Positions 1-11,968 of a stretch of DNA of 64,000 bases are shown piece by piece (position 1 is the stretch's first letter; each line of letters starts with the position of its first letter). The notes under the pieces were generated by a model, which saw only the letters and a list, made by a program, of their open reading frames with translations, did no database searches and was not told where the DNA came from. The translations under genes were made by a program, and so were the position numbers. This DNA comes from Asterella californica (taxonomy: Eukaryota > Streptophyta > Marchantiopsida > Marchantiales > Aytoniaceae): NCBI GenBank assembly GCA_036924285.1, contig JAYKYS010000019.1:992001-1056000 (forward strand). Reading direction: 5' to 3'.

Positions 1-514
1 CCAACTTCACAGGAGTGTTCAGCAAGCTGTGTACTGCAAATCCTGTAAGAATCTTCGAAAGTGATCGAGCCAATTCTCTGTTCTAGGTCGAAATAGCTGA
101 CTGGGTACCAGAAATTGCCGTAATTTCTCTGCTCAGAACGTTTCTGCATATATCTCGACACTCTGATTTGATCTCAAGCTGAAACTTCGTGTGTATGGTC
201 AGTAGGGCCTCATTTACATGTAGGAGGAGTTCTGAAGTCTGAACCATCGTATGTTTCTGATTCTGGACCGTTAAAGTTCGCTGTCTGACCTTATTACTAC
301 TAGTCTGATCTGATTTTCACTTCCTGAACATACTGGAGGGTCCATTCGACCTGAGTAAGTGTTAATACTGTTCCCTTTTGATCTGAAGCCTTCCTCTGTA
401 GTAAGCAACCATAGCCTGAAGCCCAATGCTTCCCTGAGTAGATCGAACATAGCCTTCAAGGTCATATCACAGCCAGAAGGTTCCGCCCTTCCCAGGAAAA
501 CTCTCAACGCGACA
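1..514. repeat. LTR fragment, family S (1.3-kb LTR family)
   Basis: This stretch matches 24712-25226 almost base for base, where a complete 1,322-bp LTR of the same family sits. It ends in GCGACA, the counterpart of the TCGACA end there. It interrupts a chromodomain-element integrase just before the codons for NGLSRVLITDRG. The left end is outside the window, so a solo LTR cannot be told from a full element and no target duplication can be checked. I see no coding region in it. Confidence 0.8.
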
Positions 515-1439
515 ACGGTCTATCGCGGGTGCTTATAACAGATAGAGGTCCTCAGTTTACGAGCATGTTTTGGAGAACCCTATTTGGTCTGTTCAAGACC
601 AAACTTGCCATGTCTACTGTTTATCACCCACAGATCGATGGACAAACTGAAAGAGCCAATCGCACCATTGAAGACATGTTACGAGCCTTTACTCTGGAGG
701 AGCAAGCGAAGTGGGACACCTTACTCCCTTTGGTAGAATTTGCCTACAACAACTCTCTCAATGCATCCACCCGTGAAACACCTTTTGTCTCATGTACGGC
801 GAACACCCTCTCACACCAGCAAGTTTGACACGATTCGGCACGACATCGTCAGTCAACACCAAAGTGGATGCTGTCAATGAATTCGTTGCACGAATTCAAC
901 AAGGAGTGGAAAAAGCTAAGGTGAAACTACAAGTTGCTCAGAATCGACAAAAGCAATATGCCGATGGACACCGTCGGCACGAAGAGTTCACGATTGGTGA
1001 TCAAGTTTGGTTATCCACAACCAACCTTACTCTGATCGGCAGTCGTAAATTCAACCCTCGCTTCATCGGACCTTTCTCTGTTGTCCGTAGAATTGGAGCG
1101 GTGGCATATCAACTCGAACTTCCACCTCACATGAAGATTCATCCGGTTTTTCATGTGTCTTTATTATGGTGATATACACCACGAGCTCCTCAATTTGGCA
1201 ATTCGCAAGAGTCGCGATCTCTCCCTCAAATTATCGATGACGAGGAAGAGTTTGAAGTGGAAGGCATCTTAAAGAAACGTGTTCGTGGGACTCGTCATCA
1301 ACGGGTAGATTATTTGGTCAAATGGAAAGGTTATCCATTACATGAAGCAACATGGGAACCTGCAACCAATCTTGCACACGCTCCACTCATAGTGCAAGCT
1401 TTCGAACAGCAGTTGAGCAACGAGGACGTTGCTTCTTAA
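515..1439 (+). pseudogene. Chromovirus integrase C-terminal half with chromodomain (broken)
   Basis: This is the end of a Ty3/gypsy pol polyprotein, which inserts element cDNA into the host chromosome. The sequence shows the second catalytic Asp (LITDRGPQFTS), the catalytic Glu (YHPQIDGQTERANRT), the GPF module (NPRFIGPFSVVRRIG) and a chromodomain (VDYLVKWKGYPLHEATWEP) at about 1300-1370. The first Asp and the zinc-binding part are missing because the family S LTR interrupts the gene at 514/515. Two further lesions are visible. One base is lost near 789, between the codons for TPFV and MYGEHPLTP. An in-frame TGA at 1170-1172 stands where Arg (CGA) would be expected. The chromodomain marks this as a chromovirus and separates it from the main family of the window. 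The stop at 1437 overlaps the polypurine tract. Confidence 0.9.
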
Positions 1440-1450
1440 AAGGGGGGAGG
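1438..1450 (+). other. Polypurine tract of the chromovirus
   Basis: The run AAAAGGGGGGAGG directly follows the pol stop codon and ends two bases before the TG start of the 3' LTR. This is the normal place for the plus-strand primer of an LTR retrotransposon. Confidence 0.85.
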
Positions 1451-1452
1451 TT

Positions 1453-1845
1453 TGTAATAAGTAGAGTCTACTTATTAACTAGGGGGAAATTAGTTCGGTA
1501 GAAGTCTTTGGTATAAGAATTAGTTATGGCTAAGTTGGCCGAAGAATACATGCAGCAAATAGTACTTCTACCAATAGGCGAGTGCGCCAAAAGTCCGCCG
1601 AGAAACTTCCAGAAGGAAGTTTCTAGAAAGAAGCTTCTAGAACTTTCCAACGAGTCTCTTACGTGGCTCATTCTGAACCTTCTAGATGTTGTTCTAGATC
1701 GAAGGCTGCATGTAAGCCACATCAGTGATCCGCGTGAGAGATGAGCATTGACCGGAAGCTTATCATGTAATATTCCTCTCACTATATAAAGGCTACGAAT
1801 GCACCATCACGGGCATTCGAGTTTTGAGTTTACTCTAGAGCCTCA
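1453..1845 (+). repeat. 3' LTR of the chromovirus
   Basis: It starts TGTAATAAG right after the polypurine tract. It opens with a perfect palindrome at 1455-1477 (arms TAATAAGTAGA and TCTACTTATTA, one base between). A TATA box lies at 1783-1790. The best right end is the CA at 1844-1845, giving a 393-bp LTR, because integrase sequence of another element resumes within a few bases. No second copy in the window fixes that end, so it is uncertain by some 10-20 bases. Confidence 0.65.
1783..1790 (+). promoter_or_regulatory. TATA box in the chromovirus LTR
   Basis: The sequence CTATATAAAGG sits about 55 bases before the proposed LTR end. This is a usual place for the core promoter that drives the genomic RNA when the same LTR is at the 5' end. 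Confidence 0.6.
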
Positions 1846-2673
1846 TCTTACACCAGTGATCACAGGTCTTCACTACGAAGATGCTGGGGGTCACTATGGG
1901 CTGAAGATCATGGTGAAGAAGATGTTGGACGCCGGTTACTAGTGGACGATCATGTACACAGACACTTTTCACGAGATCAGGAAATGTGATGCGTGCCAGA
2001 GGGTGGGAAGACCAACAGCTACTACTAGGTGATCTCTTACTCCCATTCTTCCGCTTGCTCCTTTTGAAAAGTTGGGAATCGACTTTGTTGGGTCTATCGC
2101 CCCGGTGGCTAGAAGAACGCGAGCACGGTATATTTTGATAGCTACCGACTATGCTACCAAGATGGTTGAAGGAGAAGCCACAAGAAAGAACGACGCCGTA
2201 ATGGTAGCCAGGTTCCTCTGGCACAACATTATCACTCGATACGGATGCCCGCTGGAATTAGTATCAGATAGAGGTACTCATTTTTAAATGAGACAATTTC
2301 CCTCCTGACCTAGTACTTCAGGATAAAGCATCGGAAGCTGATGCCATACAATCCGAAAGCTAACAGACTGACCGAGAAGTCGAATGGTCTTCTTTGTAAT
2401 ATCCTGACTAAGGTAACTGTTAACCACACGTATGATTGGGACACAAAATTGCCATCTGTGTTGTGGACTTTCAGGATTTCACCCAAGGTCACAACCCAGA
2501 AGACACCCTTCTATCTAACTTATGACATGACACATGTTGTCCTCATCGAGTTAGAGGTCCCTACTTACAGGTTAGCCGTAACCGAACGCATGGAAGAAGA
2601 GAAAACCCAGGAGCAGCGTCTTCTGAACTTTGTAGAGTTCGAAGAAGACAGGAATGCAGCTTTGGAGAAGACG
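1846..2673 (+). pseudogene. Integrase remnant of an old main-family element (Z), plus strand
   Basis: This is a decayed piece of the same integrase found on the minus strand in elements A, B and C, but in the opposite orientation. It keeps the zinc-binding half (TGLHYEDAGGHYGLK, then RKCDACQRVGR), the first catalytic Asp (GIDFVGSIAP), the second (LVSDRGTHF) and the region of the Glu (YNPKANRLTEKSNG). Stops interrupt it at 1940 (TAG for Trp) and 2030 (TGA for Trp), and the frame is lost after 2286. The left edge joins the chromovirus LTR. The right edge is cut after the codons for AALEKT by the TG end of LTR E. It must predate both insertions and is the oldest layer visible. Confidence 0.85.
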
Positions 2674-5600
2674 TGTAGTGTCGTAGGATTACTCCTTTTG
2701 CCCATTTAGTATACAAGATATCGTTCCCACAGAGGATTTACACAAGTAACGCTGCTCTAAGTTCTAAGATCTGTTCAAACACACAAACACACGGGTTTGG
2801 CTCTAGAACACTTCCCATGCACAATTGGGAGCGAATTAAAGGAACCCACCACCCAGAAGACACGAATTAAGCTTCTGCACTTAAATCAGCAATCTATTCC
2901 CCGAGAAGATGTCACATTGACATTGAGAAGCTCACTCTCTCTACTTTCTGCGCCTACTCCTCTACACAACAGTCTAGCCAACAGGACTGCACGAGGATGC
3001 CGTTCCTTGTTCCTAAACTGTCCACTATCTCTATCTACATCCTCGAACCACTGCTGGTAACGAGCATGCAGACCCCTCCGATATAATCCTCGACTATTCG
3101 TATGTCTCTAACATCGGATGTAGTGTGTGTGGAACTAACTCACTCATGTGTCTCTATCTGCACTGAAAAATGTGTATGGGCGTGCAGTCGCTCGAATTCC
3201 TACTCTTCGATCCTACTTATGCCTTCTATCACAAGGAAACAAAAGGAACCACCACCAGGGAGAGAAAAGCTACCCCTCCACATGCAAACGGTTTTCCCTT
3301 CCTGTTCTTGCGCTTCCTACTCTGCCACATGGCTGCCTAACTAATTTTACACTGAAAACTGCCATCCTTAAGATAGCATGTGCGGTTCCTACTAAATCTG
3401 GAGATGTCAACGTCGATTATTTTCTACTCTGATTGCTCGGTGGCAATCTCTACATGATCTGCCTCTATCGGAGCTCCTAACGTGACTTCTGATAAGCTAG
3501 AAAGCCCTGCGATTACCTCGGGTGTCACTGAGGTGGCTTCCTCCTCATCGTTCTGTGCTAGCCCTGCTGTCGTTGCTGCTGCTTCTTCCTCGACTTCTGC
3601 TTCTGCTTCGGAAGATGGAAGCTGGGTCGAGTGGTGCTTCCTCGCTCTTCTGAGGTATTGGTGCGGCACTAGGGACCATGGCGACCTCATAGGGGTCCGG
3701 GGAAGTCGCTTCCTCCACGCAGAATACCTGGGAAGATGGTTCTTCTTCCTGTCTTCCAGAAGACATCCTGTTTCCGTGGCTTCTTCCGGTGTCTTCTCGG
3801 CTTCCAACGCTGTCACTACCAAGTGGACAGCGAGGTCAAACTCCTCCTTCTCCAATTCAGATCTAGTCGATGGGGTTGGAGCTTGGGAAGATGCAATTAC
3901 TGGTGACGGAGTCAAGGGAAGACCATAGAGTGTCTTCACTCCCTCTATCTGCCGATCCAAATACCTGAACATACTCTCCTTACACTCTACCAACATCTCC
4001 TTGGACTCCTTGTCCCACTCTCTAGCCAAGGTAAGCAACTTTCTACCCGCGGTGAAGTTGAACTTCTTTCGAAGCACTTCCACCGACTGTGCTAGCATCT
4101 CCTGCGCACGAGCTTCCGCTGCGTCCCGCTGCATCTTCTCGGTTGCAACTCGCGCTTCTGCGACTTCCCGCTGCGTCTTTCATGTTGCCTTCTCCTCTGC
4201 GAGGGCGGTGATCTTCCCGCACTCGGAGAACCTCTTGATCGCGCTGCTGTAGACGCGCTTGCAACTCTTGGTTGCCTTTCTTCAGTTGGGTCAGCTCCTT
4301 GGCAGCAGCGGCTACTTCCGCCTTGTACCTCGCTGCGAGCTTCCCGTAGTGCGGAGACTAGCTTCCAACGCTTTTGTCTTCTTCTGGCCTTCTTCCTGAC
4401 GCATCAAGGTGCGCAGACCGAATCCAAGTTGCAAGGGCTTCTCCTGAGCCTTCGCTCTCTTCTCCAGCAACTCCATAGCTGGCTGGATCTCTGCGTGGAA
4501 GAAGGCGCTGAACTCTTCCAGTCTTCTTCCTGCGGAAGACATGTTCATCTCCACAGTTCGATTGGAGGTGTCGACCTTGTGTTCCAGAGGCAAGGATGCC
4601 TCTTTCACCACAATGGTCTTCAACTTCTGCACACGAGAAGAAGCTACTCTTCTCATCTTCCGGGGTGGAAGATCTCTCTCTATGGTAGAAGCGGTCCTCT
4701 TTACTGCGCTTCCTCGCATCGCAGTAGGAGTATCCATCCATCCTTCGTCTTCTGGAGTCTTCGGAAGACTCCCTGGTGTTGTAGAAGCGGTCTTCTGCTC
4801 CGGTCGGGTACTTAGCGGCTCTTCCTCCGAGTCAGACTCCGATCTCGAATGTATGAGGGAGGTGGTCTTCCTAGGTACACTTCTAGGGTTCGTCTTCCTC
4901 AGGGGCGTGGCGTCTTCCGACCCACTGGAGTCGTCTTCCCTCACCAGAAGCGTCTTCAGATGAGAGCCGGGCCTCAGCTGCGGCATCAGAGTGGGAGGGG
5001 GAGTTGCGGCTGCTGCTCGATCATCTTCTTCCGAGGTCTCCTCCTTCGTCTCATGTTGCCCTGTTGGTCCATACTTCACCAACTGTCCTTTCGTGAGATC
5101 CCCATGGCTACGTACAAGTAACAGAGGAAAGGTGTCAAGTGTCCTCCCGTCGGGGTACCTAAGTATGCTAGCTCCGCCTGTACATATATGTGGAAGAATG
5201 AGCTTCAGTTGACGGGCACTCCTTCATCCCACACTGCTTCCAGGAACTCTACGTCATGATCTCCAAGGTACCTCGTCTTCTGCGCTTTCTCCTTGAGAAA
5301 GAGATGCAGAAACAGCTTCGCCACAAGTCGTTTCTTCGGCTCTCGGTAAGATTCGATCTTCCACCCGTTCCTGCCCTGCCTGTCTTCCATGAAGAGGCAA
5401 GTTGTGCTTCCAAGCACATGCCACTCGCTCACGATCCTGGGCAAGATCTTCTTCTCGAGCCAATACCCTCGGTCCTCGGATTCTGGTCCGTGGAAGGTCT
5501 TGCGCCACCAATCTTCAGTCTAGGAAGATGGTCTTCCTCGAGCCACTCCTGCCTTCGCAGGTACATGGTTGCGAGGCGGTAATGCTGCCCAAACCTCCTC

Positions 5601-5975
5601 TAGAAGTCCTTGGTCGACGAGGTTCCAATCCCACAGGAAGAAGTCGAGACCCAACTCCTTGAGAAAAGGTGTGGCCTCGGCCAACTCTGCTGCCGGTAAC
5701 ACCAACCCTCGAGGATGCATCGACATACTGGAAGATCTGTTGCACTAAGCCACACGCACTTACTGTGAGCTGAAGGCTCAGTTCTTCCTAAGTGCCCACA
5801 GTCTAACTTCTACTTCTCAGAAGACGAAACTAGTCTTCCAGAAGACAGCTACTTCGTCTTCCGGGATTCTAACAGTGCTTCCTAGATAGCTCTCGTCTTC
5901 CGAGCTATATCTAAACAATCCTAACTAAGCAAGGCCTCGCATGGATTACCAAGAAGACAACCCACCTTGCATTAC
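2674..5975 (-). repeat. Partial giant LTR (copy E), main family
   Basis: It starts TGTAGTGTCGTAGG at 2674, the decayed form of the TGTAGTGACGCAGG end of the other copies. It matches the other giant LTRs up to the CTTGCATTAC at 5975, where element A is inserted. In element orientation (right to left) it holds the ORF (3424-5726) and about 750 bases of the downstream noncoding part. The remaining upstream 1.8 kb should lie beyond the right edge of the window, after the end of A. It is more diverged than A-D, which fits its being older. Confidence 0.85.
3424..5726 (-). pseudogene. LTR-borne 772-aa-type protein, copy E (several frameshifts)
   Basis: This is the same protein as in the other giant LTRs, starting from the codons for MSMHPRGLVLPAAELAEATP at 5726. 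The frame is broken into at least four pieces (about 5726-5520, 5444-5205, 5082-4312 and 4134-3424). The N-terminal Trp-rich part, the acidic Ser-rich middle (EEDDRAAAATPPPTLMPQL), the basic patch (PPRKMRRVASSRVQK) and the coiled coil can all still be followed. Changes such as KFNFTAGRK for KFNYTAGRK and the ATEQSE end (also in D, against ASVQSE elsewhere) show it belongs to an older sublineage. The function is unknown; see the B copy at 19285-21603 for the domain layout. Confidence 0.75.
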
Positions 5976-8900
5976 TGTAGTGACGCAGGATTTCTCCTTT
6001 TGCCCATTTAGTATACAAGATATCGTTCCCACAGAGGATTTGCACAAGTAACGCTGCTCTAAGTTCTAAGATTTGTTCAAACACACAAACACACGGGTTT
6101 TGTCTAGAAATCCCGTCTTCTCGCAAAATCACACAAAACCACACGTCTTCCAGACACGCCAAATGGTGCTCTGGAACTAACCAAACAACTACCAACTAAA
6201 ATATCACACAACTATTCACAAAGAAGCTCGGGAAGACGATCTTCTTGCTTCCAGGTTGCTTCTTCCGGTCTTCTCGATATCGTCTTCCCAAAGTGATTCT
6301 CGTCTTCTGGGGGTTCAGCTCGTCTTCTCACACCTCCAAAAGCATGTTCTGCTTCGCAGAAGTCGACTAGCAACGGTTGTTACACCTTATTCTCACACTT
6401 ACATTCCAACGGGTTAGATTAATCACATGGTGTATGCCCCCTGTAGCCTTCCCAGGCTTCTGCCTACGAAAATAGTCTTCCTGCAGCACTACAACGACAT
6501 TCACCTTCACGGAAGCTCAATAGAAGTCTCGGAAGCTCACTAGAAGAAGGTAAGAAGATGGGGAAGATGGAAGAAGATGGGGAAGATAAGAAAATCCAAA
6601 CAAGAGAAAAACAAGATGAAAAGAGTAAATTAAGATTTCGACAGGCTTCTAGTCCGGATCCTGACTAACAAGCCATCCCTGCTTGTAATAGTTTGGGGAA
6701 GAAGACAACAAACGTGAGTACTGTTGCACCGTCTTCTACTCGAGGATGTCGTCTTTTGCTGTGAGAAGAAGGTTTCTTTCTTCTTCACTTCGCTGCTCTG
6801 ACTACTCTGTCTTCTGGGATCCCTTACCCATAAGACCGTTCGTACGTAGATCCCAAGTGCTCTACTGAACGAGCCAAGCTACACTTCCACAACTGCTGAC
6901 AGTCACCGCCACTCAAGAAGAACACTTCCCATGCATAATTGGAAGCGAATTCAAGGAACCCACCATCCAGAAGACATGAGCAAAGTTTCTGCACTCAAAT
7001 CCACAATCTATTCCCCGAGAAGAAGTCACAATGGCATTGGGAAGCTCACTCCTTCTACTTCTTGCGTCTACTCCTCGACACACCAGCCTAGCTAACAGGA
7101 CTGCACGAGGATGCCGTTCCCTGTTCCTAGACTGTCCACTACTTCTATCTACATCTTCGAACCACTGCTGGTACGAGTATGCAGACCCCTCCGGTGTATT
7201 CCAAGACTATTCGTATGTTTCCAACAACGGGTGTAGTGCGAAGAACTATCTATCAGGTGTCTTCTCTCTAATGTGTCTAGTCTGCCCTCTCCATAGAATC
7301 GACTACTGAACTTTTCAGAACTGGCAGAACTCTATCTCCTACTCTGCGATCCTACTTATGTCGCGGCCGTGAGAACCAGGGGAGACGACAACCAGGGAGA
7401 GAGAGGCGCTGATAGGAGGTTGTCACCTCACATGCAAGCGGTTCCCCTGGCCGAATTGGTCATCCACCTTGTCCTTCCTACGCTACCTATGCTGCCACAT
7501 GGTGTCCTAACTAATATTACATGGAAAAACTGCCACCCTTAAGATAGCATGTTCGATCCTACTATATTTGGAATTGTCAATGGAGTTACTAATTACTCAG
7601 ATTGCACGGAGGCAATCTCTACCTGATCTGCTCCTATCGGAGCTCCTAACGCGGCTTCTGATAAGCTAGAAAGCCCTGCAGTTACCTCGGGTGTCACTGA
7701 GGTGGCTTCCTCCTCATCGTCCTTGGCTGGCTCTGCTGTCGCTGCTGCTGCGTCTTCCTCGGCTTCGGCTTCTGCTTCGGAAGACAGAAGCGTCTTCTGG
7801 GAAGCGGAGTCGACCGGTGCTTCTTCCGTCTTCTGAGGCACGGGTGCGGTACTAGGGACCATGGGGACCTCATAGGGATCCGGGGAAGTCGCTTCCTCCA
7901 CGCGAAATATCTGGGAAGACGGCTCGTCTTCCTGTCTTTCAGAAGACATCTTGTCTTCCGAGACGTCTTCTGGAGTCTTCTCGGCTTCCAACGCTGTCAC
8001 CACCAAGTGCACAGCGAGATCGAACTCCTCCTTCTCCATTCCGGATCCAGTCGAGGGTGCTGGAGCTTGGGAAGAGGCGGTTGCAGGTGTCAGAAGCGAG
8101 GAAAGACCATAAAGTGTCTTCACTCCTTCTATCTGTCGATCCAAGTACCTGAACATGCTCTCCCGGCATTCCACCAACATTGCTTTGGACTCGCTGTCCC
8201 ATCCTCTAGCTAAGGTAAGTAACTTCCTACTCGCGGTGTAGTTGAACTTCTTCCGAAGCGCTTCCACCGACTGTGCCAGCATCTTCTGTGCACGGGCCTC
8301 TACTGCTTCCCGCTGCGTCTTCTCAACTGCAGCTCACGCTTCTACGGCTTCTCGCTGCATCTTCCATGTGGTCTGCTCTTCTGCGAGGGTGGTGATCTTC
8401 TCCCGCACTCAGAGGACTTCTTGATTGCGCTGCTGTACCCGCGCCTGCAACTCCTGGTTGCTCTTCCGAAGTTGTATCGATTCCTTGGCAGAAGCGGCTG
8501 CTTCCACCTTGTATCTTGCTGCGAGCTTCTCCATGGTGCGGAGACTAGCTTCCAGCGACTCCGTCTTCTTCTGGTCTTCCCCCTGTCGCAGCAAGGTGCG
8601 CAGGCCGAATCCAGGTTGCAAGGGCCTCTCCTGTGCCTTCGCTCTCTTCTCCAGCAACTCCATAGCTGGCTGGATCTCCTTCTGGAAGTAGGCGCTGAAC
8701 TCCTCCAGTCGTCTTCCTACGGAAGACAAGTTCATCTCCATCACTCGCTCCGCTGTGTCGACTTCGTCTTCCAGAGGCAAGGAAGTCTCTTCCACCACTA
8801 CGACCTTCATCTTCTGCGCACGAGAAGAAGCTACTCTTCTCATCTTCCGGGGTGGAAGACTCCTCATGGCAGGAGCGGCTCTCTTCTTTGCGCTTCCTCA

Positions 8901-11900
8901 CATCGCAGCAGGAGCGCCCATCCATCCTTCATCTTCTGGAGTCTTCGGAAGACTCCCAGGCGTTGCAGCAGCGGTCTTCTGCTTTGATCGGGTACTCAGC
9001 AGGTCTTCTTCCGAGTCGGACTCCGATCCTGAATGAATGAGGGAGATGGGTGTCCTCGGTACACTTCTGGGACCCATCTTCCTCAGTGGCGTGACGTCTT
9101 CCGACCCACTAGTCTCGTCTTCCCTCATCAGAAGGGTCTTCTGGTGAGAGTCGAGCCTCAGCTGTGGCATCAGAGTGGGAGGGGGCGTTGCGGCTGCCGC
9201 TCGGTCATCGTCTTCCGAGGTCTCCTCCTTCACCTCATGTCGCTTCGTTGGTCCATACCCTGCCAGCTGATCTTCCCTAAGATCCCCCATGGCTACATAC
9301 AAGTAGCAGAGGAAGGGCGTCAAGTGTCCTCCCGCCGGGGTACCTAAGTATGCTAGCTCCGTATATACATAGTTGTGGATGTACGCGCCCCAGTAGATGG
9401 GCGTTCTGTCATCCCACACTGATTCCAGGAACTCCACGTCCTGATCTCCTAAGTACTTGGTCTTCTGCGCTTTCCCCTTGGGAAAGAGATGCAGAAACAA
9501 CTTCGTCAGAAGTCGCTTCTTCGGCTCCCGGTAAGATTCTATCTTCCAACCGTTCCTCCCCTGCCTGTCTTCCACAAAAAGGCAGGTGGTGCTCCCAGGC
9601 ACATGCCACGAACTCACGATCCTAGGCAAGATCTTCTTCTCGTACCAATATCCTCGGTTCTCGGACTCTGGTCTGTGAAAAGCCCTGCGCCACCAATCTT
9701 TTGTCCAAGAAGATGGTCTTCCTTGAGCTACTCCTGCATTCGCAGGTACACGGTTACGAGGTGGCAACGCTGCCCACACCTCCTCCAGAAGTCCTTGATC
9801 TGCGAGGTTCCAATCCCACAGGAAGAAGTCGAGACCCAACTCCTTGAGGAAAGGAGTGGCCTCGGCCAATTCTGCCGCTGGTAACATCAAGCCTCGCGGA
9901 TGCATCGTCATGCTGGAAGATCTGTTGCACTAAGCCACAAGCACTTACTATGAGCTGAAGGTTCAGTCCTTCCCAAGTGCCCACAGTCTAGCTTCTACTT
10001 CTCAGAAGACGAACGTAGTCTTCCAGAAGACAGCTACTCCGTCTTCCGGGATTCTAACAGTACTTCCTAGATAGCTCTCGTCTTCCGAGCTATATCTAAC
10101 CAATCCTATCTAAGCAAGGCCTTGCATGGATTACCAAGAAAACAACCCACCTTGCATTACATCCTACTTCCTATCAGAAGATACAAGATTCGTGAAACAT
10201 AAGTGCATGACAAGTTCAGAAGATGGTTGCGTCTCCTGCAGTGACAGTGGCCTCTGGGAAGACACTCGTGACAGCTTCCGATTCAATGTCTTTCTCGGAA
10301 GACTTCCCGAAGTCAAACTTTCCTTCATTGGTCTCACCTGTCTTTGTCTTCCTACGCGCAATCTATCCTCACAACAGACTCAAGACAATTGCACTCTGTT
10401 CTTCTGACTTCTCACCTCTCATACGCACTCAGAAGAAGCTTGCTGCTCGGTGGGAAGACATGACCCTCGATCATTCTCTCCAGATTCTGCCAGCAAGTAT
10501 TCTCACGACTCTCTTCTAAGTTTGGGAAGAAGAAGGAATGGCTGCTATGGGTCAAACAGAAGAGATCCGAATGGACCCTCACGTCTTCTCGCTCATTTTG
10601 CCATCCTTTCAGTCTTCTAGTCTCTCTAGGAAGATGTGGAGTTGAGAAGCTTGGAAGACCGGGAGGCATAGGCCTAGTTCCCGACTTCCAACTTCTCGAA
10701 ATAACAAAACAACTCACCACACCACTCCGGATTCGTACCAAACCTCTCTTAACACAAAGCAACACAAATCCACTCTTGATACGAATTGTGTTCAGTCGAC
10801 TTCCGAAGACAGTCAAGTTTAAGAAGCGTCTTTCGAAGATGTTCCCATCTTCCGAATCGTCTTTTGTTCCAGGTTCCGGATGTAGAGAGGTAGTAGGGTA
10901 GGGAAATTGATAGCTGGGATCTCCAATTTGAGGGCTAGGAGTAGGGAAGCTCGAATTGAACTCGGGACGAAGCAAGAAGATGTCTGACAGAAATTGGGCA
11001 GCGCTTCCGCGCCCAATGTCTCAATAGAAAGAATGGGAGGGGGTGGGGTAATTGATCAGGCTGCCTGGACACAACCAAGGAAGCGCGGGGAATACCAGAC
11101 AAAGGCGAGAAGAAGTGAGAAGGGGAAAGACCGTGGGGAAGAACCTCTACAGTCTTCTTCTTCTCCTCGAGTTGCCTTCGACCTCCGCGCTCTTCTGGCT
11201 CTGGTCCTAGCTCCAATGCGACTTCTCACGATGCGCCTGCTGTCAATTTCTGGCCACGCCTCGATTCCACCTTCGATTCTACTCGCTACTCTCCAATGTC
11301 AACTTCTCGGGAGCTCACAGAAACGCCTTCGCTCTCTGCCTTCTGTGCTCCAGCAATTCGGTCTCGCCCTTCGCCTAGCTGCCAACTGGTTCTCTCCTAC
11401 CTCGATGTCTTCACTCGATTCCTCTCTCAAGGCTCACTTGCGAAGCTCATTCTCTCAAATCGATCTTCTCAAGCGCGTTGTGCTACGGGAACTTGGAATG
11501 CGCCTAATGTGCTTCCTGCGCATCTTCTCCGCATATTAGGGGTTTTCGACCTTAGGTGTCTTTCCCGACCTACCTACCTATTCGATGCGACCCAGTAGGT
11601 ACACCTACTGTTTTATCCAAAAACTCGTGGTTAGGCCTTCGCGGTCGATGTCTTCCAGAAGACGGGTGTCTTCTGCCGTCTTCTCATCTTCCGCCGTCTT
11701 CCCGTCTTCCGAAGACGCAACTGAGAAGACGCTCTTTCGAAGACGGTCGTCTTCCGAAGAAGTCAACTTCTTATTACAAACAGCTCTTAAGATCATCTTC
11801 CTGTTAAGGAAGACGTAACCTTAAGTAACAACGCTTCTTCAGTTATACAAACAAGTTATTAATCTCAAAAATTTTAAAAATTCATGCATCCTGTAATTTG

Positions 11901-11911
11901 TGGGCACCACA
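5976..11911 (-). repeat. 3' giant LTR of element A (5,936 bp)
   Basis: It begins TGTAGTGACGCAGG and ends GGGCACCACA (plus-strand reading). In element orientation it has about 2.0 kb without a convincing gene (9912-11911), the 772-codon ORF (7593-9911), then 1.6 kb without a convincing gene (5976-7592). The upstream part is crowded with GTCTTC/GAAGAC motifs, notably 11645-11765. The downstream part holds a GA-rich run at 6546-6588. No clear TATA box was found on the minus strand. Confidence 0.85.
7593..9911 (-). pseudogene. LTR-borne 772-aa protein, 3' LTR of A (three stops)
   Basis: The frame has the full 773 codons with no indel, from ATG at 9911 to the stop at 7593. Three in-frame stops break it. 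They lie at 8898 (in MGAPAAM-RGS), at 8409 (before VREKIT) and between 8283 and 8408 (in AVEA-AAVEK). Each is TGA where other copies have CGA for Arg, as expected from deamination of methylated CpG. That the length equals the copies in B and C (2,319 nt each) shows the frame was intact in the common ancestor. Function unknown. Confidence 0.8.
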
Positions 11912-11926
11912 TACGCCCACCCTCAC
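11912..11926 (-). other. Polypurine-rich tract before the 3' LTR of A
   Basis: Read on the minus strand it is GTGAGGGTGGGCGTA, directly next to the TGTGGTGCCC start of the 3' LTR. It is in the right place for a plus-strand primer but is an imperfect purine tract. The same bases occur in B (23575) and C (33194). Confidence 0.5.
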
Positions 11927-11968
11927 ATGTTTGCGTCTCCGCAAACATCAGTGTCTTCTGCACTTCTG

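Noticed and set aside
529..828. Host gene or intact integrase at the left edge
   Set aside because: It is a pol fragment cut by an LTR, with a frameshift at about 789 and a stop at 1170.
4429..4963. Long plus-strand frames opposite the LTR ORF
   Set aside because: They mirror the coding strand, change length from copy to copy and carry no recognisable motif; shadows of the minus-strand gene.
2674..5975. Reading the TGTAG...CACCACA unit as a separate non-autonomous element rather than an LTR
   Set aside because: In A, B and C the unit occurs twice, abuts a PBS on one side and the integrase/PPT on the other, and in C the 5-bp duplication flanks the whole set, not each unit.
10412..10975. Minus-strand frame upstream of the LTR ORF ending in SAYER, open in six LTR copies (109-187 codons)
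   Set aside because: Most versions start at GTG or TTG, not ATG, and all copies descend from one sequence, so shared openness is weak evidence. No domain recognised.
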